From NCBI RefSeq assembly GCF_021698855.1, contig NZ_WWFA01000003.1, positions 1-64,000 of the forward strand: 64,000 bases of DNA, given 5' to 3'. Both the position numbers and the translations under genes were made by a program. Positions 62,221 to 64,000 of the stretch are shown one piece after another. Each line of letters opens with the position of its first letter. Positions within the stretch are counted from its first letter, which is position 1. Below the pieces are notes generated by a model. That model was not told where the DNA came from and searched no databases. It saw only the letters and a program-made list of their open reading frames with translations. The DNA comes from Lactobacillus sp. S2-2. Lineage in GTDB: Bacteria > Bacillota > Bacilli > Lactobacillales > Lactobacillaceae.

Positions 62221-63595
62221 CTATATGTTTAATTCCAATTCCTGTAAATGCACTAATTAATGAAAATACTGGAGATAATAATGAGAAAAATACAAAAGGC
62301 AAGTATTCTAAAGTCGGAACACTTAATGTATGGGCAACAAAGACTGCTGCGACTCCCCATGGAACTAGGTAATTAATTACTGCTCCACCATCTTCTAAAG
62401 CTCGACTAAGTGCAAGTGGAGAAAGTTTTGCTTCCGCAAATTTTTTCTTGTATGCATTCCCTGGCAAAATAATTGATAAGAATTGTTCACCAATGAAAAT
62501 ATTTACTCCAATTGCTGATAAGATCACCGCTAAAATCAAATTACCAGTTCGATCAATTTTAGAAGTTAAACTTTCCATGATTGTATCAATAATTCCTAAG
62601 TGCATTAATAAACCACCTAAAGCTAAAGCTACAATAATTAAAGCTACTGTACTCATCATAGACGAAATTCCACCTCGACTAAGTAATTGATCAACTTCTT
62701 GATTTTTAGTATGTGCGACAAATCCATTTTCAATAATGTCTGCTAATTTTTCTAATTTAAAATGCGGATTATTAATAAATAGCAATCCAATTGAAACAAC
62801 AATATTAATTAATAAAGTTGGAACTGTTGGAATTTTCACCCATGCACAGATGATTAATAAAATTACTGGAATCAACGCAATTAAGCTAATCGAGAAATTT
62901 TGATTTAAAATACTTACAGTCGAATTAATTTTAGATAAATCAGCAGTTTGGTGACCATTTCCAATAAAAGAAAATAAAATTAAGGATCCAATAAAGGCCG
63001 GAATAGTTGACCACATCATATTTTTAATATGATCAAACAAATCTACTCCAACTACTGCAGTAGTTAAATTAGTGGAAGCTGACAATGGTGATGATTTATC
63101 CCCAAAAACTGCCCCAGAAATAACGGCTCCAGCAACCATTGCTGGATTAATTCCCATTGTAATTCCAATCCCCATCAGAGCAATTCCTACTGTCGAAATA
63201 ACAGTAAAAGCACTTCCAATAAAAGTTCCGACAATTGCACAAATTAAAAAGACTGATGGCAAGAACCATTTAATTGAAATTAACTTAAAGCCAAAAACCA
63301 TTAAACTAGGAATGACTCCAGAGGCAATCCAAACTCCAATTAAAGTTCCAATTAACATAAAAATAAATAACGGAACAATTCCATTTTTAATTCCAACCAC
63401 CAAGCTATCATTAACATCATCCCAGCTAAATCCTCGTAGTTTTGCCCAAAAAATTAAAAGCATGATGACTGTCAAAATAGGAACTAATGGGCTTAATTGT
63501 AGATACATAATTCCAATCCCCATGATTACAAGCATGACAAGCAATACTGTAATTGCTTCAAATAAATTAATTGAAATTTTCTTTTTTTCCTTCAT
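62207..63595 (-). CDS. NhaC-family antiporter, probable tyrosine transporter
   Basis: 462 residues with about eleven to twelve helices (NhaC/ArsB fold). Family marks include FIGSAFTVISTVGIAL, AVISGAVFGDKSSPLSASTNL (shortened: GAVFGDKSSPLSAST, about 166-180), and GEQFLSIILPGNAY near 370-383. Named Na+/H+ antiporters, but members under tyrosine T-box control have been predicted to carry tyrosine; the T-box here with a TAC specifier supports that. GGAGTGTTAAC precedes the ATG. Single gene. Confidence 0.88.
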   Translation of the reverse strand: MKEKKKISINLFEAITVLLVMLVIMGIGIMYLQLSPLVPILTVIMLLIFWAKLRGFSWDDVNDSLVVGIKNGIVPLFIFMLIGTLIGVWIASGVIPSLMVFGFKLISIKWFLPSVFLICAIVGTFIGSAFTVISTVGIALMGIGITMGINPAMVAGAVISGAVFGDKSSPLSASTNLTTAVVGVDLFDHIKNMMWSTIPAFIGSLILFSFIGNGHQTADLSKINSTVSILNQNFSISLIALIPVILLIICAWVKIPTVPTLLINIVVSIGLLFINNPHFKLEKLADIIENGFVAHTKNQEVDQLLSRGGISSMMSTVALIIVALALGGLLMHLGIIDTIMESLTSKIDRTGNLILAVILSAIGVNIFIGEQFLSIILPGNAYKKKFAEAKLSPLALSRALEDGGAVINYLVPWGVAAVFVAHTLSVPTLEYLPFVFFSLLSPVFSLISAFTGIGIKHIEKES

Positions 63596-63636
63596 TAGTT
63601 AACACTCCTTTATATTATTTATGACAGTTATCAAAT

Positions 63637-63860
63637 AAAAAACGCCTCTGTTCTATAAACAGGGACGTTTTAACGCGGTACCACCCAAATTAAAAATCAA
63701 TAAAAATATTGATTAATCACTTGTTCAGATGATATCGATTCTGAATTATTCGTTTTATTTAATGTCGACGTATTTTGAAACTAACACCCTGATCGGTTCG
63801 CATTAACCACCGACTTTCTGACACCCAGATGCAATCCTACTTAATCGAAATAAAAAGTCA
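63637..63860 (-). promoter_or_regulatory. T-box riboswitch of the NhaC-type transporter (probably tyrosine)
   Basis: The minus strand has the core GGGTGGTACCGCG (63674-63686) followed by the terminator AACGTCCCTGTT / AACAGAGGCGTT and a T-run (63637-63669). Stem I elements are AAGTAGG near 63839, a distal GGTGGTTAATGCGAACC arm, and closing arms TTTATTT-CGA / TCG-...-AAATAAA. In the specifier position is TAC (63770-63772, AAAATACG). The T-box is certain; the tyrosine assignment is inferred. Confidence 0.88.
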
Positions 63861-63875
63861 TATTTATTTAAAAGA

Positions 63876-63905
63876 ATCATAGCACTATCTAATTAACTCC
63901 GTCAA
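63876..63905 (-). promoter_or_regulatory. Promoter of the second T-box transcript
   Basis: Minus-strand TTGACG (63900-63905), 18-base spacer, TATGAT (63876-63881) with the extended TG (TGC-TATGAT). Confidence 0.75.
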
Positions 63906-63912
63906 CTAAAAA

Positions 63913-64000
63913 CTATTTTTCTTCTAATTTACGATTTAAAAAATGAGCTAATTTATCTTTTGAATAAAGGCCGGTTACCTTTTCAACGCCTTTACCATTT
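63913..64000 (-). CDS. C-terminal fragment of a thioredoxin-like protein (runs off the right edge)
   Basis: The last 28 codons of a minus-strand gene read NGKGVEKVTGLYSKDKL, then AHFLNRKLEEK and stop (63913-63915). The NGKxVEKxxG...SKxxLxxFL pattern is the usual last strand and helix of thioredoxin-fold proteins. Most of the gene, including any CxxC site, lies outside the window, so the call rests on this tail alone. Confidence 0.6.
   Translation of the reverse strand, partial: NGKGVEKVTGLYSKDKLAHFLNRKLEEK

Noticed and set aside
63072..63602. Plus-strand 176-codon frame opposite the NhaC-type gene
   Set aside because: The Pro/Ile-rich translation is typical of an antisense shadow of a membrane protein; no ribosome site.
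1..64000. CRISPR arrays, insertion sequences, prophage genes, tRNA genes
   Set aside because: No regularly spaced repeats, transposase or integrase genes, phage structural genes or tRNA-like cloverleaf were recognised by eye; no search tool was available.

Overview
The window looks like chromosomal DNA of a low-GC, heterofermentative lactic acid bacterium (Lactobacillaceae). Evidence: very AT-rich genes with strong AGGAGG-type ribosome binding sites, T-box riboswitches, DUF1129/DUF951/YchF/ParAB/RsmG synteny, and a Leuconostoc-type NADH-dependent mannitol 2-dehydrogenase. The last, with several families of small-repeat surface proteins, suggests a fructose-loving Fructilactobacillus/Apilactobacillus-like organism. 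The genus is inference; the family is solid. No prophage, IS element or CRISPR array was seen.

Layout. 1-2.1 kb: 5' end of a 16S rRNA gene transcribed leftward behind three tandem promoters, then tyrS with a tyrosine T-box leader. 2.2-14.4 kb: metal-binding lipoprotein, MerR-controlled drug exporter with DUF4811 partner, gpmA, AI-2E and TPR membrane proteins, cfa, AzlCD, and an operon of response regulator, histidine kinase and D,D-carboxypeptidase. 14.5-19 kb: housekeeping run (DUF1129, ychF, DUF951, parB, parA, rsmG). 19-25 kb: nucleoside hydrolase, CNT nucleoside transporter, a degenerate phosphopentomutase-like protein, an SGNH hydrolase with a large membrane protein. 25-32 kb: cell-envelope region with DUF4097, TcaA-like and three paralogous secreted surface proteins interrupted by a ComK-like gene. 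32-36.8 kb: LysR, SDR, a SigH/ComX-like sigma factor with DUF1659 and DUF2922, and a decayed 3-hydroxyacyl-CoA dehydrogenase. 36.8-47 kb: LemA with a frameshifted TPM-domain gene, DUF805, band-7 protein, processive glycosyltransferase, secreted propeller-like protein, MacB-like ABC transporter. 47-52.3 kb: mannitol dehydrogenase operon with a long structured leader, then a cystine transporter behind a cysteine-rich leader peptide and attenuator. 52.3-64 kb: broken glycosyltransferase, second propeller-like secreted protein, FetAB, RlmD, glpK, tyrosine phosphatase, LysM surface protein, NhaC-type transporter with a second T-box (probably tyrosine), and the tail of a thioredoxin-like gene.

Functional threads. 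Two T-boxes with TAC specifiers would couple tyrosyl-tRNA synthetase and a probable tyrosine transporter to tRNA-Tyr charging. Two Rex-like operators would couple mannitol dehydrogenase to the NADH/NAD ratio. The strongest candidate for an undescribed system is the leader at 50.5-50.9 kb: a 19-residue peptide with a Cys-Cys-Cys-Thr-Cys run, three consecutive hairpins with alternative pairings, and a terminator in front of a TcyP-type cystine importer, i.e. cysteine-responsive attenuation in a Lactobacillaceae genome.
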